Origin: Sphingomonas liriopis
GTDB taxonomy: Bacteria > Pseudomonadota > Alphaproteobacteria > Sphingomonadales > Sphingomonadaceae
Reading direction: 5' to 3'
NCBI RefSeq assembly: GCF_024211255.1
Contig: NZ_JAMLDY010000004.1
Coordinates: 171,001 to 235,000 of the forward strand
Length of the DNA stretch: 64,000 nt
Every line of letters begins with the position of its first letter. Position 1 is the stretch's first letter. Below, in pieces: positions 53,272 to 63,633 of this stretch. The position numbers were made by a program, and so were the translations under genes. Under the pieces are notes generated by a model, which was given only the letters and a program-made list of their open reading frames with translations, ran no database searches and had not been told where the DNA came from.

Positions 53272-55188
53272 TCAGCGCGGCGCGAGAAGCCTGTCGAGTC
53301 CGGTCTCGCCGGTGCCAGTCTTCTGCAGGCGCGGATAGCGGGGGCCGCCGTGATAGTCGATGGCGACTTCGCGGAAGCGTGGCCCGTTCTTGACCAGCAG
53401 GCGAATGGGCTCCTTCGACGACTGTGCAGCAACGATCGCTGCCTTCATCACGTCGCCGCTATAGGCGACGCCGTTGACCGCCTGGATCACCGTGCCGACG
53501 TCCATCCCCGCCTTGAACGCCGGGCTGTCCCAGATCACCGCGGTCGCCTCGCCGTCCTTGGCGATCGACAGGCCGACCGAATAGGTGACGTTGATCGTGC
53601 CGCTCTTTTCGGCGCTGGAAAAATATTTTGTGATCTCAGGCGTGTAGACCAGCTTATAGCCGTTCATCGCGAAGCCGTTGACCGGTGCCGGCTGCCCCGT
53701 CTCCGTGGTGCGCTTCTTCAGGAAACCAGCCCAGTCGTAGGGCTGGATCGCGTTGAGCGTCGCGGCGACGTCGTCGAACGTATAGGTCAGCTCGCCCCAG
53801 TCGCCGTCGCGCACGCCGAAGAAGGCCTTCGCGAAATCGTCGATCGACCTGGTGCCGCCCGACTGCTGGCGGAGCATCGCGTCGACTTCCATCCAGACCA
53901 TCAGCCCTTCGTTGTAATAATCCTCCGACCGCTGCCAGCTGGTCCAGCCCTTGGGCCGGCGCGACGAGATCACCGGATCGTTGGTCGTGTCGACCAGGCT
54001 GCGCCACTGACGCGCGGGCGCGAGGTCGTAGCTGCCGGCGATCCCCGCATAGGCGTCGAGCGTGTCCTGTTTGCTGACGAGGCCCGATCGCGCCTGCAGC
54101 ACATAGCCCCAGAATTGCGTCTGCCCCTCGTACACCCACAGCAGCGAGCCGCGCATCGGCGTGCGGTAATCGGGCGTCCACAGGTCGGCGCCGCGGCGGA
54201 ACTTGCCGTCCCAGCTGTGCGTGAACTCGTGCGGCAGCAGGTTGCGCGCGGCGACGTTCGCATCCCATTCGGTAAAATAGGTCGGGCGCGAGCCGTTCTC
54301 CGAAGAGCGGTGATGCTCCAGCCCGATGCCGCCCAATTGATCGGTCAGCGACAGCAGGAACTCGTAACGGTCGTAATGCTGCGCGCCGAAGGTCTTTACC
54401 GCCTGTTCGACCAGCCGCTTGTGCGCGTCGATCTGTTCGGGCTTGGCGGCGAGCAATTCGGGTGAATCGGCGAAGACGTTGAGGTTGACGCGTGGGCTGA
54501 GCGCCCAGACCTTGCCGTAGCGGCCGGCGAGCATCGGCGAATCGACGAGGATCTCGTAATTCGTCTTGTCGTAGGTGTAGGTCGAGCCCACGGCTTTCGC
54601 CGGCAGCGCGCTCGCCGCGGTCCAGCCCGCGGGGAATTTGGCGGTCATCTGGATCGGGATCTGGCGGGTGAAATAGCCCGCCGGATACAGGCTGACCGAA
54701 TTGGGCTGCAGGCTGATGAGATTGGGCGTCGCGACGATGCGGCCCTGGTCGGTCTTGGTCGCCGAGATGAACTGGAAGTCCGCGTCCAGCGTCTTCACGC
54801 CGGCGGGCACGTCGATGTGGAAGGCGAAGACGTCGACCGGATCGCGCGTCCAGGGGATGATGCGTCCGTTGCCGCGGATGACGAGGCCGGCGAGCTTCTC
54901 GATCTCGCCGCGCGGGGAGTGCGCGCCGGGCAGCCATTTGGGGAACAGCAGCGCCATCGGACCCGATTTCGCGACCGGAATGCTCTCCTTGACCCGGAAG
55001 ATACCGCGCTCGGTATCGGTCGCATCGACGTCCAGCTTGATCGTGCCCGGGTAGGGAACGTCCTGCGCCACGGGGATCGTATCGACGAAGGGCACCGGCT
55101 GCGGCGCGCTGTTGCCGGCGGGGACCTGCGCCCACGCAGGGATGGCGGCGGACAGGAGGAGGGCGGCGACGGCGGCGCTACGGATCAT
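53272..55188 (-). CDS. M61 family metallopeptidase with PDZ domain
   Basis: The 638-residue secreted aminopeptidase (glycyl aminopeptidase type) has a signal peptide (cleavage near residue 20, PAWA-QV) and a beta-rich N-terminal domain. GGIGLEHH at 286-293 is the substrate-end motif. The zinc site is HEFTHSW (His320, Glu321, His324) with Glu354 as third ligand. A PDZ domain lies at about 545-625 (SVGLSIAKDGEATAVIWDSP). ATG 55188 follows AAGG. It is upstream of ppa, with 33 nt between. Confidence 0.93.
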   Translation of the reverse strand: MIRSAAVAALLLSAAIPAWAQVPAGNSAPQPVPFVDTIPVAQDVPYPGTIKLDVDATDTERGIFRVKESIPVAKSGPMALLFPKWLPGAHSPRGEIEKLAGLVIRGNGRIIPWTRDPVDVFAFHIDVPAGVKTLDADFQFISATKTDQGRIVATPNLISLQPNSVSLYPAGYFTRQIPIQMTAKFPAGWTAASALPAKAVGSTYTYDKTNYEILVDSPMLAGRYGKVWALSPRVNLNVFADSPELLAAKPEQIDAHKRLVEQAVKTFGAQHYDRYEFLLSLTDQLGGIGLEHHRSSENGSRPTYFTEWDANVAARNLLPHEFTHSWDGKFRRGADLWTPDYRTPMRGSLLWVYEGQTQFWGYVLQARSGLVSKQDTLDAYAGIAGSYDLAPARQWRSLVDTTNDPVISSRRPKGWTSWQRSEDYYNEGLMVWMEVDAMLRQQSGGTRSIDDFAKAFFGVRDGDWGELTYTFDDVAATLNAIQPYDWAGFLKKRTTETGQPAPVNGFAMNGYKLVYTPEITKYFSSAEKSGTINVTYSVGLSIAKDGEATAVIWDSPAFKAGMDVGTVIQAVNGVAYSGDVMKAAIVAAQSSKEPIRLLVKNGPRFREVAIDYHGGPRYPRLQKTGTGETGLDRLLAPR

Positions 55189-55253
55189 GATGGACCTTCG
55201 GCAATAAACGATCGCGTGGGTGTAAGCTTCGAAAAGGCCGGCCGTCCAGCCCC

Positions 55254-55904
55254 TTAGCCGCCACCCAGCACGTTGATCGTGAATGCCAGCACGCCGAGGT
55301 TGAAGACGAAGGCGGCGAGGCAATGGCCCAGCACCACCCGGCGGATACTTCGCGCGGTGATCGACACGTCCGAGGTCTGGAACGTCATCCCCAGCGTCGC
55401 GCTGAAATACAGGAAGTCCCAGTAATCGGGCTGGTCGCACTCCGGGAACTCGAGCCCGCCCGCGTCGCCGCCGTCGGTATCGGCACTGTAGAACAGATGC
55501 GCGTAATGCAGCGCATAGACCATGTTGGTGAACAGCCAGGCCAGCACCAAAGTCGCGATCACCAGCGCGATCGCTAGCGTATCGTTCTTGCCCTTCAGCT
55601 CCCCCGCCACCGCGACGAGGATGACGATCATCGTCGCCGCGGTCAGGCCGAGCAGCAGCGCGCGATTGGCGTCGTTGTCGCGCGCCGCCTGTCGCATCCG
55701 CGTTGCCTCGCCATGGCGGAACAGCGGCGCGACGACGGCGAGGAACACCGCCGCGGCGAGGTCGAACGCCGCCATGATCCCGCGCCCCTTGCCGATCATC
55801 GGGATCAGCACCGCCAGCCCGACGACGAACAGCAGCACGAACAGCGCGAAGCGCGGCGGTGCGATGCGGCTGCCGATGCCCCAATAACGTTGCGAACCGC
55901 CCAT
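55254..55904 (-). CDS. DUF1345 family membrane protein
   Basis: This 216-residue protein has about five predicted helices (about 17-38, 45-62, 82-100, 112-132, 190-213). Conserved features are HYAHLFY and, near 165-180, DFLYFSATLGMTFQTSDVSI, which resembles a K+-channel pore-loop region. The function is unknown. It is divergent from hisS with about 50 nt between. Confidence 0.85.
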   Translation of the reverse strand: MGGSQRYWGIGSRIAPPRFALFVLLFVVGLAVLIPMIGKGRGIMAAFDLAAAVFLAVVAPLFRHGEATRMRQAARDNDANRALLLGLTAATMIVILVAVAGELKGKNDTLAIALVIATLVLAWLFTNMVYALHYAHLFYSADTDGGDAGGLEFPECDQPDYWDFLYFSATLGMTFQTSDVSITARSIRRVVLGHCLAAFVFNLGVLAFTINVLGGG

Positions 55905-55954
55905 CCGCGAGGTGCTAGCGCTTGGCGCGCGCCTCGCCTAGATAGCGCAGCCTT

Positions 55955-57199
55955 ATGGCCCGTATCGAAACGCCGCGCCGGGTGCGCGGAACCCAGGACA
56001 TCTTCGGCGAGGAACAGCGCCGGTTCGCCCACGTCCTCGCGACGTTCGAGCGCGTGCGCCGGCTGTATTGCTTCGGCCGCGTCGACTTGCCGGTGTTCGA
56101 GGCGACCGAGGTCTTCGCGCGCTCGATCGGCGAGACCACCGACGTCGTGTCGAAGGAGATGTACACCTTCCCCGACCGCGGCGGCGATTCGCTCACCCTG
56201 CGGCCTGAGTTCACCGCGGGGATCGCGCGCGCCTTCCTGACCGAAGGCTGGCAGCAATATGCACCGCTCAAGGTTACGACCAGCGGCGCGGTGTTCCGCT
56301 ACGAACGGCCGCAGAAGGGGCGCTACCGGCAGTTCCACCAGATCGACGCGGAAATCCTTGGCGCGCCGGAGCCGGCGGCGGACGTCGAGCTGCTGGTGAT
56401 GGCCGACCAGCTGCTGCGCGAGCTTGGCATTGCGGATGGCGTGACGTTGCAGCTCAACACGCTGGGCGACGCCGAGACGCGCGAGGCGTGGCGTGCCGGG
56501 CTGGTCGCGCATTTCGAGGCGCATCGCGGGGAATTGTCCGAGGACAGCCTGACCCGGCTCGACAAGAACCCGATGCGCATCCTCGATTCGAAGGACCCGC
56601 GCGACCGGCCGATCGCCGATGCCGCGCCGGATATCGACGCGTATCTGACGGATGAGGCACGGGCGTTCTTCGACGCGGTGACCGCCGGGCTGGACGCGGC
56701 GGGCGTGGCGTGGACGCGCAACGCACGGCTGGTGCGTGGGTTGGACTACTACCGCCACACCGCGTTCGAATTCGTGACGGATCGGCTGGGGGCGCAGGGC
56801 ACGGTACTGGCGGGTGGTCGCTACGATGGCTTGGTCGAGAGCCTCGGCGGTGCGCCGACCGCCGGTGTGGGTTGGGCGGCGGGTGTCGAGCGGCTGGCGA
56901 TGCTGCTGGAGGAACCGGCGGCTTCCACGATCGATGCGGTCGTCGTGCCGATGGGTGCGGCGGCCGAGGCGCGCGCGCTGGGCCTCGTCGCCGCGCTGCG
57001 CCGCGCCGGCTTCGCGATCGACATGGCGTACAAGGGCAAGATGAAGCAGCGGCTTGCCAAGGCGGATGCGCTGGGCGCGCGCTATGCGCTGATCCTCGGC
57101 GACGACGAGCTGGCGTCCGATCAAATCCAGGTCAAGCGTCTGGCGGACGGCGTGCAGCAGGTCCACCCGCTCGATGCCGTCGCGGAGGCACTGGTTTGA
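55955..57199 (+). CDS. hisS: Histidine-tRNA ligase
   Basis: This 414-residue class II synthetase starts with the typical [15 protein letters not shown]. Motif 2 is [18 protein letters not shown]. The histidine A/B motifs are [15 protein letters not shown] and [20 protein letters not shown]-terminal anticodon-binding domain covers about 325-414. It is encoded upstream of prfA, with a family D element between. Confidence 0.96.
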   Translation: MARIETPRRVRGTQDIFGEEQRRFAHVLATFERVRRLYCFGRVDLPVFEATEVFARSIGETTDVVSKEMYTFPDRGGDSLTLRPEFTAGIARAFLTEGWQQYAPLKVTTSGAVFRYERPQKGRYRQFHQIDAEILGAPEPAADVELLVMADQLLRELGIADGVTLQLNTLGDAETREAWRAGLVAHFEAHRGELSEDSLTRLDKNPMRILDSKDPRDRPIADAAPDIDAYLTDEARAFFDAVTAGLDAAGVAWTRNARLVRGLDYYRHTAFEFVTDRLGAQGTVLAGGRYDGLVESLGGAPTAGVGWAAGVERLAMLLEEPAASTIDAVVVPMGAAAEARALGLVAALRRAGFAIDMAYKGKMKQRLAKADALGARYALILGDDELASDQIQVKRLADGVQQVHPLDAVAEALV

Positions 57200-57213
57200 A
57201 CGCCGCCTCCCTC

Positions 57214-57297
57214 CGTCACCCCAGCGCAGGCTGGGGTCTCCCCGTTGGCGCGCGAGACGTGCCTCACCACCAGACCCCAGCGTGCGCTGGGGTGACG
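57214..57297. repeat. Family D inverted-repeat element, copy 1
   Basis: The ends CACCCCAGCGCAGGCTGGGG and CCCCAGCGTGCGCTGGGGTG are inverted; the element is 84 bp and lies between hisS and prfA. Confidence 0.9.
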
Positions 57298-57326
57298 GGG
57301 GTGGTCGGCATCGGAAAGGCGCGGCC

Positions 57327-58406
<1,080 letters not shown>

Positions 58407-58430
58407 GCGTCGGGCCGTGCGGTTTGATTC

Positions 58431-58655
58431 ACGCGAAAACGCGAAGACGCGAACAGAAGAAGGGTTTTTCGCGCGGAGGCGCGGAGGACGCGGAGAAGGG
58501 CTTGCGGCGCAGCCAGCCTTTTTTCCGATCCTACAGGCCGCTGATGGGATCAAGCCGCCAACCCGTGGCATGACACCTCCGCGCCCTCCGCGCCCTCCGC
58601 GCCTCCGCGCGAACCCACTCTTCTTCTTCGCGTCTTCGCGTCTTCGCGCGAAACC
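58431..58655. repeat. Family I inverted-repeat element between prfA and prmC
   Basis: The left part has GCGAAAACGCGAAGACGCG and GCGCGGAGGCGCGGAGGACG; the right part has the complementary CGCCCTCCGCGCCTCCGCGC and CGCGTCTTCGCGTCTTCGCG. The two halves form a very long imperfect hairpin of about 225 bp. Together with the family A copy it fills the 58407-58859 gap. Confidence 0.8.
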
Positions 58656-58713
58656 GTCCTTCTTGCGACAGCGATGCTGGCGTGAGGCGGTTACGCCGCC
58701 GTCCCACCACCTT

Positions 58714-58822
58714 CGTCACCCCGGACCTGTTCCGGGGTCCACTCCGCGGCAAGACGTGCCGTGCGAGCCTCTTGCCGTCCCGTCCGTTGCACGGTGGACC
58801 CCGGAACAGGTCCGGGGTGACG
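58714..58822. repeat. Family A inverted-repeat element, copy 9
   Basis: This 109-bp element has ends of the CCTGTTCCGG/CCGGAACAGG subtype, which match each other. Confidence 0.93.
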
Positions 58823-58859
58823 AAGGGATAGGGGGCACGGCGGGGATTGGCCTCGACCG

Positions 58860-59702
58860 GTGGTGACCGACCGTATCCCCACCATGCCCGCCGCCATCGC
58901 CGCCGCCACCGCGCGCTTCGCCTTTTCGCCCACCGCGCGGCTCGATGCCGAGCTGCTGATGGCGCATGCGCTCGGCATCGACCGCAACGCGTTGCTGCTC
59001 GACATGGACCGCGGCGTGCCGTCGACCTTCGCCGCGCTCGTGGACCGTCGTGCCGCCCACGAGCCGGTCGCCTATATCACCGGCACCCGCGGTTTCTGGA
59101 CGATCGATCTCGCCGTCGGCCCCGGCGCGCTGGTGCCGCGGCCCGACAGCGAGGCGCTGCTGGTCGCCGCGGCGGCGCATTTCGGCAGCCGTTCACCCGC
59201 GACGATCCTCGACCTCGGCACCGGTCCCGGCACCTTGCTGCTCGCCGCGCTCGACGAATGGCCCCGCGCACGAGGCGTAGGGGTTGATCGTTCGCCCGAC
59301 GCGTTGGCCTACGCCGCCGTCAATGCTTCGACGCTCGGAATGGCCGACCGCACCGTATTCGTGCGGGGCGACTGGGCGGCGGCGCTCGACGCGCGCTTCG
59401 ATCTGGTCCTCGCCAACCCGCCTTATATCGGCACCGGGGAGGCGCTGCCCGACGAGGTGCGCGTGCACGAACCCGCCGCCGCGCTGTTCGCCGGTGCCGA
59501 TGGTCTCGCCGACTATCGCATCCTCGCGCAGCAGCTGCCGCGGCTGATCGCGCGCGGTGGCTGCGCGGCGGTCGAGATCGGCCATACGCAGGCCGCCGAC
59601 GTCGCCGCGCTGTTCGCCGGGCAGGGGCTGGCGAGCACGGTGAGCCGCGATCTCGGCGGGCGCGACCGCTGCCTGCTGGTCACCCCGGCGCGACAGGGTT
59701 GA
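58860..59702 (+). CDS. prmC: Peptide chain release factor N5-glutamine methyltransferase
   Basis: This 280-residue enzyme methylates the GGQ glutamine of release factors. The N-terminal helical domain (1-85) binds the factor. SAM motif I is LDLGTGPGTL at about 117-126 and the catalytic NPPY is at 186-189. GTG 58860 and GTG 58863 are possible starts, as is ATG 58884. It follows prfA, as in most proteobacteria. Confidence 0.94.
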   Translation: MVTDRIPTMPAAIAAATARFAFSPTARLDAELLMAHALGIDRNALLLDMDRGVPSTFAALVDRRAAHEPVAYITGTRGFWTIDLAVGPGALVPRPDSEALLVAAAAHFGSRSPATILDLGTGPGTLLLAALDEWPRARGVGVDRSPDALAYAAVNASTLGMADRTVFVRGDWAAALDARFDLVLANPPYIGTGEALPDEVRVHEPAAALFAGADGLADYRILAQQLPRLIARGGCAAVEIGHTQAADVAALFAGQGLASTVSRDLGGRDRCLLVTPARQG

Positions 59703-60000
59703 AAGAAGCCGCGGGCGTCCACATATTTCGCTTGTCGGATGCCCCTTGCGCCAGCTATTGGTCGGGCCGGGGCACGCACCATCAACGTTCGAATGGTTGA
59801 TCGCAGGGCGCTGACCTGCATCCTTCGTCATCAAGCCGCCGTGCCGGTGGCCGTGACAGGCTCGAGCGTTGCCGCACGGCACGCCGCGACCCGGAGGGTT
59901 GCACCGTTTTGACCGGGAGCCAGTGCTCGATGGGACGGACAGGCCGCGAGGGCCGCATTGGTTTTGAGGACCAGTTACACTCGGATCATGGGACAGTAGC
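59703..60000 (+). other. 298-nt leader/intergenic region before the DUF4167 gene
   Basis: No gene was recognised. A small hairpin ATCAAC-N9-GTTGAT lies near 59781-59801, and TTGACC at 59908-59913 could be a -35 box, but no clear -10 was found. The region is unusually long and repeat-free for this genome, so it may carry the promoter and a structured leader. Confidence 0.4.
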
Positions 60001-60975
60001 TTGATTAACAATCGGCAGCAGAACGGCCGGCGTCGCGGTCGCGGCGGCAACAACAACGGTGGCGGCGGCAACGGCCCGCGCCAGGGCGGCCAGGGGCGGC
60101 CCGACAATGGCAACCGCATCGACAGCCGCGCACGCGGCAACGCCAACCAATTGTTCGAGAAGTACAAGAACCTCGCCGGCGAGGCGCAGCGGCAGGGCGA
60201 TCGGGTCAACACCGAATATTACCTGCAGTTCGCCGACCATTATTTCCGCGTGCTCGCCGACCAGCGCGGCCGCTTCGAAACCGACACCCAGCCGCGCCGC
60301 CAGCAGCCGTTCGATCTGAACGACGACGACGATTACGGCGACGAGGGCGAACCGATCCGTGCCGGCGAGCAGGAAGGCGATTCGCGCGATAGCCAGCAGC
60401 GCGACGACCGCCAGCCCCGCCGCGACCGCCAGGACGGCGAGCCGCGCCAGGCGCGGGGCTGGGACAATCGCGACGATCGCGGCAACCGCGACGATCGCCC
60501 CCAGCGCGACGAGCGCGGCAGCCGCGACGACCGTCCGCAACGCGAAGAGCGCGCCCAGCGGGATGACCGTCCGCAGCAGCGTGACGAGCGCACCACCCAG
60601 CGCGACGATCGCCCACAGCGCGAGGATCGCGTCCGTCGCCAGCGCGTCGAGGCCGAACAGCCGGTCGAGGTCGCCGGCCAGCACCGCGCCGATCCGCTCG
60701 CCGCGGACGAATCGCTCAACGCCCGCGCCGAGGCGGTGCTCGAGGCGGATGCGCCCGTCCTCGCCCCCCGCCGCGGTCGCGGTCGCCCGCGCCGCGACGC
60801 GCAGGTCGATACGGTCGCCGAGACCTCGGCCGAATCGCAGGGCAACGGCGTCGATGCCGACCGCCTGCCACCGCCGCTCAACATCGCCGCGGCGAACGAC
60901 GCCGACGGCGAGGCCCCCAAGCCCCGCCGCCGCCGCACCGTCCGCACGCCGGCCGCGGAAGCCTCGGCCGAATAA
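60001..60975 (+). CDS. DUF4167 protein, Arg/Asp/Gln-rich
   Basis: The 324-residue basic and highly charged protein starts at TTG (INNRQQNGRRRGRGGNNN) after GGGACAG. The conserved DUF4167 core is residues about 40-85 (GNANQLFEKYKNLAGEAQRQ and YYLQFADHYFRVLADQ). Then follows a long disordered tract (about 125-215) made of RDDRPQRDER-like units, and basic patches (PRRGRGRPRRD, KPRRRRTVRT). It is presumably a nucleic-acid-associated protein; the function is not established. Its place after prmC is conserved in Alphaproteobacteria. Confidence 0.9.
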   Translation: MINNRQQNGRRRGRGGNNNGGGGNGPRQGGQGRPDNGNRIDSRARGNANQLFEKYKNLAGEAQRQGDRVNTEYYLQFADHYFRVLADQRGRFETDTQPRRQQPFDLNDDDDYGDEGEPIRAGEQEGDSRDSQQRDDRQPRRDRQDGEPRQARGWDNRDDRGNRDDRPQRDERGSRDDRPQREERAQRDDRPQQRDERTTQRDDRPQREDRVRRQRVEAEQPVEVAGQHRADPLAADESLNARAEAVLEADAPVLAPRRGRGRPRRDAQVDTVAETSAESQGNGVDADRLPPPLNIAAANDADGEAPKPRRRRTVRTPAAEASAE

Positions 60976-61085
60976 GCCGCGGTCAGCGCCGATCGATTGG
61001 AGGGGCCGGTTCCGTAAGGAGTCGGCCCCTTCGTCGTTTGGGCGGGTGGGGCGTCAGGAGTGAGGCCGGAACCCACCTCCCACAC

Positions 61086-61165
61086 TGTCACCCCAGCGAA
61101 AGCTGGGGTCTTTTGGTGAGGTCATGCCGGCCAAGCGGGAGACCCCAGCGTTCGCTGGGGTGACG
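61086..61165. repeat. Family D inverted-repeat element, copy 2
   Basis: This 80-bp element has ends CACCCCAGCGAAAGCTGGGG and CCCCAGCGTTCGCTGGGGTG, between the convergent DUF4167 and small membrane protein genes. Confidence 0.9.
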
Positions 61166-61209
61166 GAGGGGCGCCCTTCACCTCCCACCGTTGGCCCTGA
61201 GCCTCCGGC

Positions 61210-61491
61210 TCACCCGTCCAGCCGCTCGACATCCTCGTCGTGTCCGCTTCCCGAACTCAGGAATACCAGCCCCATCAGCGCGCCGGCCATGGCGATCGAT
61301 CCGCCGACCCCGCCGATCACCGCCAGCATCGTCACCAGCCTGAGCGGCCCCTGCACCCAGGCGAGCGCGACGATCGCCCCCGCGCTGCACGCTGCGGCGA
61401 CGACGATCATCCACGCCATGATCGCGCGAAACCGGCCCCAGGCGTGCGCGGCATAGGCAGGATCGTCGAGTCCGGTCGGCTGGTCGCGCAT
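61210..61491 (-). CDS. Small two-helix membrane protein
   Basis: The 93-residue protein has two predicted helices (about 24-46, FRAIMAWMIVVAAACSAGAI; and about 54-80, LVTMLAVIGGVGGSIAMAGALMG) and an acidic C-terminal tail (GHDEDVERLDG). No family was recognised. ATG 61491 gives a good N-terminus (RDQPTGLDDPAYAAHAWGR); an in-frame TTG lies at 61503. It is divergent from the CBS gene. Confidence 0.7.
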   Translation of the reverse strand: MRDQPTGLDDPAYAAHAWGRFRAIMAWMIVVAAACSAGAIVALAWVQGPLRLVTMLAVIGGVGGSIAMAGALMGLVFLSSGSGHDEDVERLDG

Positions 61492-61577
61492 GGCTTTTGC
61501 CAATGGCGCGCAAACATGGTCTGCTCAACCGCGAACCGCTCCGCCAGGCGACGGAGTCGGACGAAGGAGAAGGAAGC

Positions 61578-62018
61578 ATGACGATCGCGGCAATCCTGCA
61601 CGGCAAGGGCGAGGGGGTCGTATCGCTGCCGAGCGATGCGACGGTGGGACAGGCGGTGGCGTTGCTCGCCGAGCGGCGGATCGGCGCGGTGCCGGTGGTC
61701 GACGGCGGTGCGGTGGTCGGTATCTTTTCCGAACGCGACGTCGTCCACGGCCTCGCGCGCCACGGCGCGGCGGCGCTCGACGTGCCGCTCGCCGAGATCA
61801 TGACCCGCCCGGTGCAGAGCGTCGCGCCGACCGAACCGGTGATCGGCGCGCTGTCGCTGATGACCCGCCGCCGCATCCGCCACCTGCCGGTGGTCGACGG
61901 CAGCGGAGAGGACGCGCGGATGGTCGGCTTCGTGTCGATCGGCGATCTCGTCAAATACCGCATCGACCGGATCGAGGCGGATGCCGCGGCGATGCGCGAC
62001 TATATCCAGCAGGCGTAG
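61578..62018 (+). CDS. CBS-domain pair protein
   Basis: The 146-residue cytoplasmic protein consists of two tandem CBS motifs (about 8-64, RIGAVPVVDGGAVVGIFSERD; and about 72-132, RIRHLPVVDGSGEDARMVGF). Stand-alone CBS pairs bind adenosyl nucleotides and act as energy sensors or regulators of other enzymes. ATG 61578 follows GGAGAAGGAAG. Confidence 0.9.
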   Translation: MTIAAILHGKGEGVVSLPSDATVGQAVALLAERRIGAVPVVDGGAVVGIFSERDVVHGLARHGAAALDVPLAEIMTRPVQSVAPTEPVIGALSLMTRRRIRHLPVVDGSGEDARMVGFVSIGDLVKYRIDRIEADAAAMRDYIQQA

Positions 62019-63509
62019 CTACGCGGGAACGGGCGCCGGCGGCCGCTTGCGCACGATGGCGACCAGCTCGCGCACCGTACCGCGCGCGAAGAGGCCGAGC
62101 CACAGGCCATAGGTCGCCGCACCGATCGCGACGAGCACGCCGAGCCGCAGCGGCGCGGCGAGCGGCGGCAGCGCCTGGTCGGCCAGCGTCACCACCACCG
62201 CCATCCCGATCGCGGCGATCGCCGAAGGCGCGATCGCCTGGCCAAGATCGCCGATCGTCGCGCCGATCACCGGCAGCGATCGCCACGTCGAAACGAGCAG
62301 ATAGACGGGATAGGCCGCGACCCAGCTCCACGCGAGCCCGACCGGCCCCCAGCGTACGCCGACCAGGAACGCCGCGCCGAGGACCATCGCCCCCACCGCG
62401 CCGTTGCGCGCGCCGATCCCCGGCCGCCCACGCGCGTCGCACGCTGGGGAATAGAGCACCTGCAGCGTCATGAACGGCATCGCGCAGGCGATCAGCCGCA
62501 CCACCGGCGCGACCTCCGCCCATTTGGCGTCGAGCGCGGTCAGTACCAGCGGCTCGGCGGTGGCGGCGAGCCCCAGGTAGAAGGGCAAGGCGACCAGCAT
62601 GATGATCCGCACCGACCGTACGAACGCCTGCGCGACGGCGCGCTCATCGTGCTGGATGCGCGCATAGGCGCTGAACGCTACTTCGTTGAGCGGCGGCACG
62701 AATTTGGAGACGAAGATCTGCGCGAGGAACAGCGCGGTCGTGTAGATGCCGAGCTGATGGGGGCTGAACCAGCGCCCGCCGATGAACACGTCGACCTGAC
62801 TCTGCAGGAACCAGAAGAACTGCCCCGCGGCCATCACGCCGCCATAACGCGCGAGGTGCCCGGCGCCGCGGAAGTCGAAGCTTGGCCACATCAGCGACCG
62901 TGCGCCCCAGGTCAGCATGGCCGCGCGCACCGCATAGAGCGCGATCGGCGCCCAGACGAGCGTCCACACCCCCCAGCCGGCGAGCGCCCCGCCCAGAGCC
63001 GCGCCCGCGCCGGCGAACGACGCCGCGATATTCGCGGTCGCCTGTCGCCGGAACTCCATCGCCCGGCTGAGCAGCGCATAGGGCAAGGCGGCGAAGGGAG
63101 TGATGACATAGATGAGCGCCTGCACCCGCAACAGCTGCGCGACCTCGGGCTGGCGATAGTAAGCCGCGGCCAGAGGCGCGATCGCGACCTGTGCGAGCGC
63201 GAGCACGCCGTTGAGCGCGATCAGCATCCCGAACAACTGCCGCACCTGTCGCGGCGTCACGTCGTCCCGCTGGATCAGCCCGCTCGCCAGCCCATAGCCG
63301 TTGAGCATGTTGAGGAAGACCAGCACCACCCCGGTCATCGCATAGAGGCCGTAATCGCGCGGATCGAGGATGCGGATGACGAGGAAAGTCGCCCCCCATT
63401 GCACCATCTGCGCGAGGATCTGGCTGCCCGAACGCCAGATGACGGCACGCCGCACCTGATTCTCGAGCGATTCCGGCGTCGCAGACGCGTGATTCGGGGA
63501 AGCTGCCAT
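62019..63509 (-). CDS. Wzx-like oligosaccharide flippase (MOP superfamily)
   Basis: This 496-residue protein has about 12-14 helices. The N-terminal part (RRAVIWRSGSQILAQMVQWGATFLVIRILDP, then YGLYAMTGVVLVFLNMLNGYG) is typical of Wzx/RfbX polysaccharide exporters. These flip lipid-linked repeat units for exopolysaccharide or LPS. No polysaccharide operon is adjacent on this side; the rRNA-type promoter lies just upstream in the opposite direction. ATG 63509 is preferred to the in-frame upstream start at 63539. Confidence 0.88.
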   Translation of the reverse strand: MAASPNHASATPESLENQVRRAVIWRSGSQILAQMVQWGATFLVIRILDPRDYGLYAMTGVVLVFLNMLNGYGLASGLIQRDDVTPRQVRQLFGMLIALNGVLALAQVAIAPLAAAYYRQPEVAQLLRVQALIYVITPFAALPYALLSRAMEFRRQATANIAASFAGAGAALGGALAGWGVWTLVWAPIALYAVRAAMLTWGARSLMWPSFDFRGAGHLARYGGVMAAGQFFWFLQSQVDVFIGGRWFSPHQLGIYTTALFLAQIFVSKFVPPLNEVAFSAYARIQHDERAVAQAFVRSVRIIMLVALPFYLGLAATAEPLVLTALDAKWAEVAPVVRLIACAMPFMTLQVLYSPACDARGRPGIGARNGAVGAMVLGAAFLVGVRWGPVGLAWSWVAAYPVYLLVSTWRSLPVIGATIGDLGQAIAPSAIAAIGMAVVVTLADQALPPLAAPLRLGVLVAIGAATYGLWLGLFARGTVRELVAIVRKRPPAPVPA

Positions 63510-63581
63510 CGGCAATGGGGTAGGGGGTGACCCCTTCACATCCCGTAAACCCCAGCATTTCCGCGGCTTTCACCGCTATGT

Positions 63582-63633
63582 GACAGAAAAAAGCAAAAAA
63601 GTGTTTGACCGTCCGGAACACCCCGCCTAGAGG
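63582..63633 (+). promoter_or_regulatory. Strong rRNA-type promoter with UP-like element
   Basis: An A-rich tract (63585-63601, AGAAAAAAGCAAAAAAG) precedes TTGACC (63605-63610), a 17-nt spacer, and TAGAGG (63628-63633). The arrangement of UP-like tract, near-consensus -35 and optimal spacing is typical of stable-RNA promoters. Confidence 0.75.

Noticed and set aside
59781..59801. tRNA-like GTTCGAAT sequence
   Set aside because: It is the loop of a 6-bp hairpin; no acceptor stem, anticodon arm or CCA-side pairing is present.
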